Part shown: piece after piece, positions 56,504 to 64,000 of the stretch | Layout: each line of letters starts with the position of its first letter | How positions within the stretch are numbered: position 1 is the stretch's first letter | Source of the DNA: Agrococcus sediminis | GTDB taxonomy: Bacteria > Actinomycetota > Actinomycetes > Actinomycetales > Microbacteriaceae | Length of the DNA stretch: 64,000 nt | Reading direction: 5' to 3' | Assembly: GCF_007923295.1 (NCBI RefSeq) | Contig: NZ_VOIR01000012.1 | Coordinates: 310,001-374,000, forward strand | Made by a program: the position numbers and the translations under genes | Notes under the pieces: model-generated | What the model saw: the letters and a program-made list of their open reading frames with translations, nothing else | Databases searched by the model: none | What the model was told of the DNA's origin: nothing

Positions 56504-57319
56504 TCAGCGCGACTCGGCGGCGGGCGCCTCGGGAGCCGCAGCCCCGTCGGCCTGCTCGTGCAGGGTGTCGTGCAGGTGCACGGGCTCGACCTGCTTGCCC
56601 TTGCGCTTCGCGCGGCGCGACGCCGCCCAGAGGTTGAGCCCCTCGACGAGCACCGCGAACGCCATCGGGCCGTAGATGAGGGCCTTGTCGATGTGGATGC
56701 CGAAGCCGTCAGCGATGAGGAAGACGCCGATGAGCAGCAGGAACGACAGCGCGAGCATCTTCACCGTCGGGTGGCGGTTCACGAACTCGAAGATGAACTT
56801 CGCCGAGAACAGCAGGATGCCGAACGACAGCAGCACCGCGGTGATGATGACGAGCATGTTGCTCGTCATGCCAACGGCGGTGATGACCGAGTCGAGCGAG
56901 AAGACGAGGTCCATGAGCAGGATCTGCGCGAGCACCGCGCCGAAGGTGGCCTTCACCGCGGAGGAGGCGTGCTCCTCCTCGCCCTCGAGCTTCAGGTGGA
57001 TCTCGTGCACCGCCTTGTAGAGCAGGAACGCGCCGCCGGCGATGAGGATCAGCTCGCGGCCGGAGAAGCCCATGCCGAAGAGCGTGAAGAGGTCGTCGTT
57101 GAGCGTGATGATCCAGCCGGCGAGCAGCACGAGCCCGACGCGCATGACCATCGCGAGCGTGAGGCCCAGGTTGCGCGCCCGCGCCTGCTGCTCCTTCGGG
57201 AGCTTCGAGGCGAGGATCGAGATGAAGATCACGTTGTCGACGCCGAGGACGATCTCGAGCACGAACAGGGTGAGGAAGACCGCGATGAGGTCGGGCGTGA
57301 ATTCGAGCGAGAAGTCCAT
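56504..57319 (-). CDS. terC: TerC-family membrane protein (probable Mn2+ exporter)
   Basis: A 271-aa protein with seven to eight membrane segments. The paired metal-site motifs EIVLGVDNVIF (about 22-32) and DLVFSLDSVITA (about 137-148) are intact. TerC, Alx and YkoY proteins export manganese, often to supply secreted metalloproteins. TAGGAT (minus 57329-57334) is followed by CCTCCTCCT and the ATG: a pyrimidine run, so no ribosome binding site is possible and the mRNA has at most a very short leader. No yybP-ykoY riboswitch is visible upstream. Confidence 0.92.
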   Translation of the reverse strand: MDFSLEFTPDLIAVFLTLFVLEIVLGVDNVIFISILASKLPKEQQARARNLGLTLAMVMRVGLVLLAGWIITLNDDLFTLFGMGFSGRELILIAGGAFLLYKAVHEIHLKLEGEEEHASSAVKATFGAVLAQILLMDLVFSLDSVITAVGMTSNMLVIITAVLLSFGILLFSAKFIFEFVNRHPTVKMLALSFLLLIGVFLIADGFGIHIDKALIYGPMAFAVLVEGLNLWAASRRAKRKGKQVEPVHLHDTLHEQADGAAAPEAPAAESR

Positions 57320-57405
57320 AGGAGGAGGATCCTACGGGCGGAAGGTGTCCTGATGCCGTGAGCGGGCCGCGCCGCGGAGACCGCGTCGGCTCAGGGCATG
57401 CCGGC

Positions 57406-58455
57406 TCAGGGCACGCGGTGCAGCCACTGCGCCGTGCCGAACTTGGCGCGGATACGCTCGTCGGCCTCGGCGAGCTCGGCGTCGGTGAGCGCGCCCTCGG
57501 TGCCGCCGTGGAGGCGGCGGAACGTGGCCTTCAGCGCCGCCTGCACCTCGGCCTTGCCCATGCCCGTCTGCGACTTCAGCGGATCGACGCGCTTCTTGGC
57601 GCTCGTCGTGCCCTTGTCGGAGAGCTTCTCTCGGCCGATGCGCAGCACCTCGGTCATTTTGTCGGCGTCGATGTCGTACGACATCGTCGCGTGGTGCAGC
57701 ACGGCGCCGCCGGCGAGGCGCTTCTGCGCGGCGCCGCCGATCTTGCCCTTCGCCGACGTGATGTCGTTGAGCGGCGCGTAGAACGCGTCGATGCCGAGCC
57801 CCTTCAGCGCCTCGATGACCCACGCATCCAGGAAGGCGTAGGAGTCCTGGAAGCTCATGCCCTGCACGAGGTCGCCGGGCACGTAGAGCGAGTAGGTGAT
57901 CGCGTTGTCGGGCTCGGAGAACATGGCGCCGCCGCCCGTGATGCGGCGGAGCACGGGGATGCCGTGGCGCTCGGCGTTCTCGGGGTCGACCTCGTTCTTG
58001 AAGGACTGGAACGAGCCGAGGTAGACGGCCGGGCCGGCGAGGTTCCAGAAGCGCAGCGTCGGCCCGCGGCGGCCGGCCCCGACCTCCTCGGTGAGCACCT
58101 CGTCGAGCGCGACGTGCACGATCGGCAGCCGCGGCTCGTCGTCGATGATCGTCCACTCGTAGTCGCTGAACGAGCTCGCGTGCTGCAGCGCCCGGCGGAT
58201 CGCGACCCCCACCGACTCGGGGGTGAAGCCGAGCAGCACGGCGCCCTCGGGCAGGCCGGCCTTGATCGCCTCGCCGATCTCGACGGCGGTCGCGGTGACG
58301 GGCAGGCCGTTCACCGCGGCGTCGATCGCGCCGAGCGCGTCGTCGGGCTCGAGGAAGAAGTCGCCCGCGAGGCGGAAGCCGGCGATGCGGCCGTCCTGCT
58401 CCTCGAGGTCGACGACCACGAGCTTGCCGCCGGGGACCTTGTACTCGCCGTGCAT
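57406..58455 (-). CDS. lplA: Lipoate-protein ligase with N-terminal accessory domain
   Basis: Attaches lipoate to E2 or H proteins; 349 aa. The accessory (LplB-like) domain is at the N-terminus (1-80, HGEYKVPGGKLVVVDLEE and LAGDFFLEPDDALGAID), reversed relative to E. coli LplA where it is C-terminal. The catalytic domain (about 95-330) has VLRRITGGGAMFSEPDNAI and the lysine motif NDITSAKGKIGG. TAGGCT ends 7 nt before the ATG at 58455, which excludes the longer upstream frame. Confidence 0.9.
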   Translation of the reverse strand: MHGEYKVPGGKLVVVDLEEQDGRIAGFRLAGDFFLEPDDALGAIDAAVNGLPVTATAVEIGEAIKAGLPEGAVLLGFTPESVGVAIRRALQHASSFSDYEWTIIDDEPRLPIVHVALDEVLTEEVGAGRRGPTLRFWNLAGPAVYLGSFQSFKNEVDPENAERHGIPVLRRITGGGAMFSEPDNAITYSLYVPGDLVQGMSFQDSYAFLDAWVIEALKGLGIDAFYAPLNDITSAKGKIGGAAQKRLAGGAVLHHATMSYDIDADKMTEVLRIGREKLSDKGTTSAKKRVDPLKSQTGMGKAEVQAALKATFRRLHGGTEGALTDAELAEADERIRAKFGTAQWLHRVP

Positions 58456-58520
58456 GCGCTCCAGCCTAGGCGGCGGTCGGTCGGGCGCACGCCGTGCGGT
58501 CGTGGCCCGGCGCCCCCGCC

Positions 58521-58558
58521 GACCCGTTGCACCCCCTACGACCCGGTGCACCGGGTCG
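58521..58558. promoter_or_regulatory. 20-bp palindrome with an upstream half-repeat
   Basis: CGACCCGGTGCACCGGGTCG (58539-58558) is a perfect palindrome. GACCCGTTGCACC at 58521-58533 repeats its left part with one mismatch, 19 bp away. It lies between the hydrolase stop (58631) and the lplA start (58455), upstream of the lplA -10, and could be an operator or a terminator. Confidence 0.4.
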
Positions 58559-58630
58559 GTGGCGGTGGGAGGGGTCGGTGAAGCGGCGGGCGCACGCGCG
58601 GGAGTGCGGCACCCGGCCAGCCGGCGCCCG

Positions 58631-59500
58631 TCAGGCAGGCAGCAGGCGCGCGTCGAGCCAGGCGACGATGTCGTCGAGCACCTTCGCGCGGTTGATCTCG
58701 TTGAGGATCTCGTGCCGCGCGCCCGGGTAGACCGTGACGGTGACGTCGGTGAGGCCGCCGCGCGAGCGGTAGGCGTCGCCGAGCCGCCGCAGCGACTTGG
58801 GCCCGGCCATCGAGTCGTCGGAGCCGCCCGCGATGAGCATCGGGATGGGCGGGTCGATCCGCTTGGGGACGCCGTAGAGGCGCAGGCCGTCGGCGACGCC
58901 GAAGAGCGGCAGCACCTTCGCCGGGAACGTCAGCGGATCCTCGGCGAACGCCGCGACGACAGCCGGGTCGCGCGAGATCCACTCGTAGCCGGTGTCGCCC
59001 AGGTGGGCGTGGCGGGCGTTGAGGTCGCCCGGGTTCATCGAGCCGGGCATGCGGTAGGCGGTGCCGCTCAGGATCGCGGCGTCGACGAGGTCGCTGTAGC
59101 CGTTGAGCAGGATCTGCGTCGACAGCGAGCCCCACGAGTGGCCGAGCACGGCGACGGGCAGGCCCGGGTGCTCGGCCCGGATCTGCTTGAGCACGTGCAC
59201 GAGGTCGCCGACGACCGCGCGCATCCCGCCCGGTCCGAGCCGCCCGAGCCGCTCGAGGTCGCCGCCGTGCTGCGTGACGCCGGTGGCGCCGTGACCGCGC
59301 TGGTCGATGGCCCACACCGCGTAGCCGGCCCGCGCGAGCCGCTGCGCGACGTGCTCGTAGCGCAGCGCGTGCTCGCCGAGGCCGTGCGCGATGAGCACGA
59401 CCGCCTTCGGCCTGCCCGGCCGCCAGCGGTAGCGATGGATCGTCACGCCCTGGAGGTCGACGAACGTCGACTCCTCCCGGATCGCGGTGAACTGCGGCAT
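58631..59500 (-). CDS. Alpha/beta hydrolase, monoacylglycerol lipase-like
   Basis: A 289-aa serine hydrolase. HGLGEHALRYEHVAQRL is the oxyanion region, GHSWGS the nucleophile elbow (Ser in GxSxG), followed by late Asp (GGSDDSMAG) and His (GARHEILNE) of the triad. This is the lysophospholipase/monoglyceride lipase pattern; the substrate is inferred only. TAGACT ends 7 nt before the ATG at 59500. Confidence 0.9.
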   Translation of the reverse strand: MPQFTAIREESTFVDLQGVTIHRYRWRPGRPKAVVLIAHGLGEHALRYEHVAQRLARAGYAVWAIDQRGHGATGVTQHGGDLERLGRLGPGGMRAVVGDLVHVLKQIRAEHPGLPVAVLGHSWGSLSTQILLNGYSDLVDAAILSGTAYRMPGSMNPGDLNARHAHLGDTGYEWISRDPAVVAAFAEDPLTFPAKVLPLFGVADGLRLYGVPKRIDPPIPMLIAGGSDDSMAGPKSLRRLGDAYRSRGGLTDVTVTVYPGARHEILNEINRAKVLDDIVAWLDARLLPA

Positions 59501-59551
59501 GGTGCGGAGTCTACGACGGCGATCCCGGCGCCGCCCCTGCACCGCCCGCCG

Positions 59552-60091
59552 TCAGCCGAGCGCGCCCCGCACGACGATCGCGAGGGCGGGCCGGGGGTCG
59601 GATGCGTCGCCGCGGGCGATGCGGTGGAGGATGATGCCCTCGCTCGCGGCCATCAGCGCCTCGGCCGCGCGCTCGGGCTCAGGCGCGCCGAGATCGCGCA
59701 GCGCGCCCTCGACGACGGCGACGTACCCGGCGCGCGACGCGCTGATGCGCTCCCGCAGCCGCACGTCGTGGGCCGCCTCGAGGAAGAGCACGTGGCGGGC
59801 CGCGGTCGCGACGCGCAGGGGGCCCGTGACGAGCTCGATGAGCTGCGCCGACTGCTCGACGAGGTCGTCGGCGCTCTCGACGCGCATCGCGCGCAGCCCT
59901 AGCATCTCGGCCGCGACCAGCCCGTCCGAGGCGCCCTCCACGAGCGCCGCCCGAGTGCGGAAGTGGTTGGAGGTCGATCCCTCCGGCAGGCCGGCGCGCT
60001 CGTCGACGCGCCGGTGCGTGAGGCCTCGCGCCCCCTCGGTCCCGAGCAGCTCGATGGCCGCCGCGACGACCCGATCGCGCGTGGTGCTCAT
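59552..60091 (-). CDS. TetR-family transcriptional repressor
   Basis: A 179-aa regulator with an N-terminal helix-turn-helix (about 5-50; RVVAAAIELLGTEGARGLTH, VDERAGLPEGSTSNHFRTRAA). The C-terminal ligand domain is not close to a known type. TAACCT ends 8 nt before the ATG, overlapping the first operator. It is divergent from the epoxide hydrolase-like gene and almost certainly controls it through the two ACTAC-N4-GTAGT sites between them. Confidence 0.9.
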   Translation of the reverse strand: MSTTRDRVVAAAIELLGTEGARGLTHRRVDERAGLPEGSTSNHFRTRAALVEGASDGLVAAEMLGLRAMRVESADDLVEQSAQLIELVTGPLRVATAARHVLFLEAAHDVRLRERISASRAGYVAVVEGALRDLGAPEPERAAEALMAASEGIILHRIARGDASDPRPALAIVVRGALG

Positions 60092-60104
60092 GGCTGGGCA
60101 GGTT

Positions 60105-60118
60105 ACTACAGAGGTAGT
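60105..60118. promoter_or_regulatory. TetR operator O1
   Basis: ACTAC-AGAG-GTAGT. It starts at the upstream edge of the tetR -10 (minus 60100-60105), so binding would repress tetR. Confidence 0.65.
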
Positions 60119-60127
60119 GGCGTGCTC

Positions 60128-60141
60128 ACTACGATCGTAGT
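60128..60141. promoter_or_regulatory. TetR operator O2
   Basis: ACTAC-GATC-GTAGT, a perfect 14-bp palindrome. Its last base is the first base of the hydrolase -10 (TAGCGT, 60141-60146). The centre is 23 bp from O1. Confidence 0.7.
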
Positions 60142-60152
60142 AGCGTTCGGCC

Positions 60153-61055
60153 ATGGAAGCCCAGACAGCGGCGCCCATGCCCGAGGTGGCAGGCGTCACG
60201 CACCGCCGGATCCGCGCCGGCGACCTCGACGTGCACGTGGCCGAGGCGGGACCGGCCGATGCCCCGCCCGTGCTCCTGCTGCACGGCTCGCCGCAGCACT
60301 GGTACGAGTGGCGGGGGGTCATCCCGCTGCTCGTGGCCGACCACCGCGTCATCGCGCCCGACCTGCGCGGCTGCGGGTGGACATCCGCCCCGGCCGGCGG
60401 CTACGACCTCGACACGCAGACGCGCGACGTGCTCGCGATGCTCGACGCCCTCGAGCTCGAGCGGCCGACGCTCGTCACGCACGACTACAGCGGCTTCATG
60501 GGCTGGCGCATCGCGTTCGACCACCCCGAGCGGCTGCGCGCGCTCGTCGCGCTCGGCTCGCCCCACCCGTGGAGCCGCCCCACCGCCGGCATGCTGCGGC
60601 AGGTGTGGCGGCTGTGGTTCCAGCCCGTGCTCGCGGCGCCCGGCGTCGGCCCGCTCGCCGTGCGCGGCGGCCGGCAGCGCGCCGTGTCCTTCATGCTCGA
60701 CTGGCCCGAGCGCACCTTCGACGACGCCGACCGCAACCGGTACCTCGCCTTCTGGCGGCAGCCCGCGTCGGCGCACGCGCTCTCGGCCATCTACCGGCAG
60801 CTCGTGCTGCCCGGCATGGCCGCCATCGCGCGCGGGCCGTGGGACGGCCGGCACCTCGCCGTGCCGACGCGCATCGTGCTCGCCGGCAAGGATCCGATCC
60901 TCGACGAGGCCTCCCTGGGCCCTTGGCGCGGCACGGCCGACGACCTGCGGGTCTCGACGGCGGCGGGGGCCGGGCACTACATCGCCGACGACCGGCCGGA
61001 TGCGGTGGCGGCGGTCGTGCGGGAGGTGACCGCCGCGGCTGCGGGGCGCGGGTGA
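60153..61055 (+). CDS. Alpha/beta hydrolase, epoxide hydrolase / haloacetate dehalogenase-like
   Basis: A 300-aa enzyme. HGSPQHWYEW is the HGxP oxyanion motif and THDYSGFMG the elbow with Asp as nucleophile, as in epoxide hydrolases and haloacetate dehalogenases (not Ser). The late His is in GAGHYIADD. It may hydrolyse epoxides or halogenated acids; the inducer of TetR may be its substrate. TAGCGT ends 6 nt before the ATG, so it is leaderless. Confidence 0.88.
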   Translation: MEAQTAAPMPEVAGVTHRRIRAGDLDVHVAEAGPADAPPVLLLHGSPQHWYEWRGVIPLLVADHRVIAPDLRGCGWTSAPAGGYDLDTQTRDVLAMLDALELERPTLVTHDYSGFMGWRIAFDHPERLRALVALGSPHPWSRPTAGMLRQVWRLWFQPVLAAPGVGPLAVRGGRQRAVSFMLDWPERTFDDADRNRYLAFWRQPASAHALSAIYRQLVLPGMAAIARGPWDGRHLAVPTRIVLAGKDPILDEASLGPWRGTADDLRVSTAAGAGHYIADDRPDAVAAVVREVTAAAAGRG

Positions 61056-61071
61056 GGGTCCGGGTGCGGGC

Positions 61072-63330
61072 TCACGCCGGCGCGAGCCGCCTCGCGAGGT
61101 GGCGGCCCGTGAGCGAGTCGCCCGGGTCGGCCGCGAGCGCCGCCGGCGTGCCCTCGAAGACGACCGCGCCGCCCTCCGCGCCCGCGCCCGGGCCCAGGTC
61201 GATGAGCCAGTCGGCGCGCGAGACGACGTCGAGGTTGTGCTCGATCACGATCACCGTGCGACCGGCGTCGACGATGCGGTCGAGCAGGCCGATGAGGTTG
61301 TCGACGTCGGCCATGTGCAGGCCGGTCGTCGGCTCGTCGAGCACGATGACCGCCGCGGTCGTGCCCATCTCGATCGCGAGCTTCAGCCGCTGCCGCTCGC
61401 CGCCCGAGAGCGTCGTGAGCGTCTGGCCGAGGCGGATGTAGCCGAGCCCCACGTCGACGAGGCGGCCGAGCATCGGCTGCACCTGCCGCTCGGTGAAGAA
61501 CCGCCGCGCCTCCTCGACCGACATGTCGAGCACGTCGCCGATCGACGCGCCGCGCAGCTCGTACTCGAGCACCTCGGCCGTGAAGCGGCGGCCGCCGCAC
61601 AGCTCGCACTCCGTGACGACGCCCGCCATGAAGGCGAGGTCGGAGGAGATGACCCCGAGGCCCTTGCACTCGGGGCACGCACCCGCGGAGTTGGCGCTGA
61701 ACAGCGCCGGCTTCACGCCGTTGGCGGATGCGAAGGCCTTCCGGATGGGCTCGAGGATGCCCGTGTAGGTGGCCGGGTTCGATCGCCGCGAGCCCTTGAT
61801 CGCCGCCTGGTCGACGAACGCGACGCCGTCGCGCGGCAGCGAGCCGTGGATGAGCGACGACTTGCCCGACCCCGCGACGCCCGTGACGGCCACGAGGACG
61901 CCGGTCGGCGCATCCACGTCGACGCCGCGCAGGTTGTGCTCGCGCGCGCCGCGGATCTCGAGCCGGCCGGAGGGCGTGCGCACCTCGGCGTTCAGCTGCT
62001 GCCGGTGCTCGAGGTGCTCGCCGGTGCGCGTGCCGGAGGCGCGCAGCTCGGCGAAGGTGCCCTCGAACACCACGGTGCCGCCGTGGATGCCGGCGCCGGG
62101 GCCGAGGTCGACGACCCGGTCGGCGATCGCCATCACCTCGGGCTTGTGCTCGACGACGAGCACGGTGTTGCCCTTGTCGCGCAGGCGCTGCAGCAGCCCG
62201 TTCATGCGCTCGACGTCGTGCGGGTGCAGGCCGGCGGTCGGCTCGTCGAAGACGTAGGTGACGTCGGTGAGCGCCGAGCCCATGTGGCGCACCATCTTGG
62301 TGCGCTGCGCCTCGCCGCCCGAGAGGCTGCCGGCGGGGCGGTCGAGCGAGAGGTAGCCGAGCCCGATCGCATCGAAGGTCTCGAGCAGGTCGACGAGCTT
62401 CGCCCGCAGCGGCGCGGTCGCGGCACCGCCCGCCTCGGGCGGGATCGCGGCGACGAACGGCGCGAGGTCGGTGAGCTGCATCGCGGTCGCCTCGGCGATC
62501 GTGACGCCCTGCACCCGCACCTCGCGCGCCGCCGCGTTGAGCCTCGTGCCGTCGCACTCGGGGCACGCCTCGAAGGTGGCGGCGCGCTCGACGATGCCGC
62601 GCAGCGTCGGCTTCATCGAGTCGACGTCCTTGACGAACACGCTCTTCGTGAGCTTGGGGATGAGGCCCTCGTAGGTCATGGCGAAGCCCGCGAAGTCGAC
62701 CTTGCGCTCCTCGCCGTGCAGGAACAGCCGCAGCTCGTCGTCGGAGTAGTCGGCGATGCGCTTGTCGGGGTCGAGCAGGCCCGACTCGGCGTAGAGCTTC
62801 CAGTACCAGCCGCCGACGGCGTAGTTCGGGAAGTCGATCGCGCCCTCGTTGAGGCTCTTCGAGCGGTCGACGATCACGTCGACGTCGATCGTCGACACCC
62901 GTCCGAGCCCCTCGCACGCCGGGCACATGCCGCGCGGGTCGTTGAACGAGAAGAGCACCGACGACTCGAGCCGGGGCTCGCCCACCCGCGACCACAGGAT
63001 GCGGAGCATCGTGTACGCATCCGTCGCCGTGCCCACGGTGGAGCGCGAGTTGGCGCCCATCTGCTCCTGCCCGACGAGGATCGCCGCCGTCAGGCCCTCG
63101 AGGCTGTCGGCGTCGGGCTGCGGCGCCGGCGGCATGAAGCCCTGCACGAACGCGTCGTACGTCTCGTCGATGAGGCGGCGCGACTCGGCCGCGATCGTGC
63201 CGAACACGAGGCTCGACTTGCCCGACCCCGAGACGCCGGTGAAGACCGTCAGCTGCCGCTTCGGGATGTCGACGTCGACGCCCTGCAGGTTGTTCTCGCG
63301 CGCGCCCCGCACGCTGATGTGCTCGACCAC
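61072..63330 (-). CDS. UvrA-like ABC ATPase (short, UvrA2-type)
   Basis: A soluble twin-ABC ATPase of 752 aa, about 200 shorter than housekeeping UvrA. Walker A sites are GVSGSGKSSL (about 32) and GVAGSGKSSL (middle); signatures are SLSGGEAQR and TLSGGERQR; zinc modules show CPACEGLG, CPECDGTR, CPECKGLG and CELCGG. Short UvrA proteins lack part of the UvrB-binding region and are linked to drug or DNA-damage tolerance in actinobacteria. No uvrB or uvrC is nearby. The GTG start at 63330 follows TACGGT by 6 nt; the long open frame upstream is ignored. Confidence 0.9.
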   Translation of the reverse strand: MVEHISVRGARENNLQGVDVDIPKRQLTVFTGVSGSGKSSLVFGTIAAESRRLIDETYDAFVQGFMPPAPQPDADSLEGLTAAILVGQEQMGANSRSTVGTATDAYTMLRILWSRVGEPRLESSVLFSFNDPRGMCPACEGLGRVSTIDVDVIVDRSKSLNEGAIDFPNYAVGGWYWKLYAESGLLDPDKRIADYSDDELRLFLHGEERKVDFAGFAMTYEGLIPKLTKSVFVKDVDSMKPTLRGIVERAATFEACPECDGTRLNAAAREVRVQGVTIAEATAMQLTDLAPFVAAIPPEAGGAATAPLRAKLVDLLETFDAIGLGYLSLDRPAGSLSGGEAQRTKMVRHMGSALTDVTYVFDEPTAGLHPHDVERMNGLLQRLRDKGNTVLVVEHKPEVMAIADRVVDLGPGAGIHGGTVVFEGTFAELRASGTRTGEHLEHRQQLNAEVRTPSGRLEIRGAREHNLRGVDVDAPTGVLVAVTGVAGSGKSSLIHGSLPRDGVAFVDQAAIKGSRRSNPATYTGILEPIRKAFASANGVKPALFSANSAGACPECKGLGVISSDLAFMAGVVTECELCGGRRFTAEVLEYELRGASIGDVLDMSVEEARRFFTERQVQPMLGRLVDVGLGYIRLGQTLTTLSGGERQRLKLAIEMGTTAAVIVLDEPTTGLHMADVDNLIGLLDRIVDAGRTVIVIEHNLDVVSRADWLIDLGPGAGAEGGAVVFEGTPAALAADPGDSLTGRHLARRLAPA

Positions 63331-63371
63331 GCGTCGACCGTACCGTCGCCCGCCCGCGCGCGGCACTGCCG

Positions 63372-63377
63372 TACGAT
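63372..63377 (+). promoter_or_regulatory. -10 element of the uracil permease gene
   Basis: TACGAT, giving a leader of about 50 nt with GAGGAG before the ATG. The divergent UvrA-like promoter (TACGGT, minus 63337-63342) is 30 bp away. Confidence 0.4.
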
Positions 63378-63433
63378 CCGGGAGGCGGCCCGCAGCCCCA
63401 TCCCGCACCCGCACACCCGAACCGAGGAGCCGC

Positions 63434-64000
63434 ATGCCCACCTGGCGCCGCCGCGACGAGAGCCGACTCGACGCATCCGACATCGTCCTGCCCGAGGAGC
63501 GCCTCGGCTGGGGCCGCACGATCGGCCTCGGCATGCAGCACGTCGTCGCGATGTTCGGCGCCACGTTCCTCGTGCCGATCATCACCGGCTTCCCGCCCTC
63601 GACGACGCTCCTCTTCTCGGGCATCGGCACGATCCTGTTCCTGCTCGTGACGGGCAACCGCCTGCCGAGCTACCTCGGCTCGTCGTTCGCGTTCCTCGCG
63701 CCGATCGGCGCCGCGACCGCGATCGGCGGGCAGGGCTTCGCGCTCGCCGGCATCGTGCTGGTCGGCGCGCTGCTCGCGCTCGTCGGCCTCATCGTGCACC
63801 TGGCCGGCACCCGCTGGATCGCCGCGCTCATGCCGCCGGTCGTCTCGGGCACGATCGTCGCGCTCATCGGCTTCAACCTCGCGCCCGCCGCGCGCGACAG
63901 CTTCCTCGCCGACCCGCTGCTGTCGGTCGTCACGCTCGGCGCCATCATCGTCACCGCGGTGCTCTTCCGCGGCCTGATCGGCCGGCTCGCGATCCTCGTC
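63434..64000 (+). CDS. Uracil/xanthine permease (NCS2 family), 3' truncated by window edge
   Basis: The first 189 codons of a nucleobase:cation symporter-2 protein. After a charged tail (1-30) comes the family start GLGMQHVVAMFGATFLVPII (about 33-52), then PSYLGSSFAFLAPI and repeated membrane segments. It would import uracil or a related base. GAGGAG lies 4 nt before the ATG. The rest lies beyond 64000. Confidence 0.9.
   Translation, partial: MPTWRRRDESRLDASDIVLPEERLGWGRTIGLGMQHVVAMFGATFLVPIITGFPPSTTLLFSGIGTILFLLVTGNRLPSYLGSSFAFLAPIGAATAIGGQGFALAGIVLVGALLALVGLIVHLAGTRWIAALMPPVVSGTIVALIGFNLAPAARDSFLADPLLSVVTLGAIIVTAVLFRGLIGRLAILV

Noticed and set aside
57320-57405. yybP-ykoY manganese riboswitch before terC
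   Set aside because: The -10 lies 9 nt from the ATG, so there is no leader to hold a riboswitch.

Overview
The window is very GC-rich (about 70-75% by eye) and gene-dense. Its gene content points to a high-GC actinobacterium, most likely Microbacteriaceae (Agrococcus-like, an inference from gene order, cell-wall genes and promoter style; no rRNA is present to confirm it). The core is the actinobacterial tilS-hpt-ftsH-folE-folP/B-folK-DUF3180-PH-PH-DUF2520-panC-lysS-clpC neighbourhood. I see no transposase, integrase, phage gene, rRNA or CRISPR array.

Layout: 1-5 kb holds an M23 peptidase and metal genes (Nramp importer, CDF exporter with its ArsR regulator, Acr3-like carrier behind a small leader ORF). 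5-8 kb is one large secreted 5'-nucleotidase with three cell-wall-binding repeats. 8-24.7 kb is the clpC-to-ftsH core, including pantothenate, lysyl-tRNA and folate genes, an LCP wall ligase and a DUF2975/XRE pair. 24.7-31 kb carries hpt, tilS and ppa interleaved with three related lipoproteins, then a second M23 peptidase. 31.2-31.6 kb is a tRNA-Glu/Asp/Phe cluster. 31.7-41 kb has an F420-reductase-like enzyme, a lipid module (acyltransferase, desaturase, acyl-CoA oxidase), an amidohydrolase and a GlxA-type regulator facing two micro membrane proteins. 41-49.4 kb is the glgX-treY-treZ route from glycogen to trehalose. 49.4-64 kb is mixed: a YbaK editing protein, an ABC-2 exporter, an EamA carrier, LmeA-like, tRNA-Gly, TerC, lipoate ligase, two alpha/beta hydrolases with a TetR, a short UvrA-like ATPase and the start of a uracil permease.

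Two themes recur. Many genes have a TANNNT -10 element ending 6-8 nt before the start codon and no Shine-Dalgarno, so they are probably leaderless; this settles many start codons. Neighbouring genes in operons usually overlap by ATGA, GTGA or TGATG, indicating translational coupling. Palindromes sit exactly on several of these leaderless promoters (arsR, mntH, the DUF2975 gene, the 161-aa unknown, tetR/hydrolase), making them good operator candidates. Non-coding features worth attention are a 43-bp dispersed repeat placed at gene 3' ends, a 92-bp inverted-repeat element and a duplicated tRNA-Gly 3' end.
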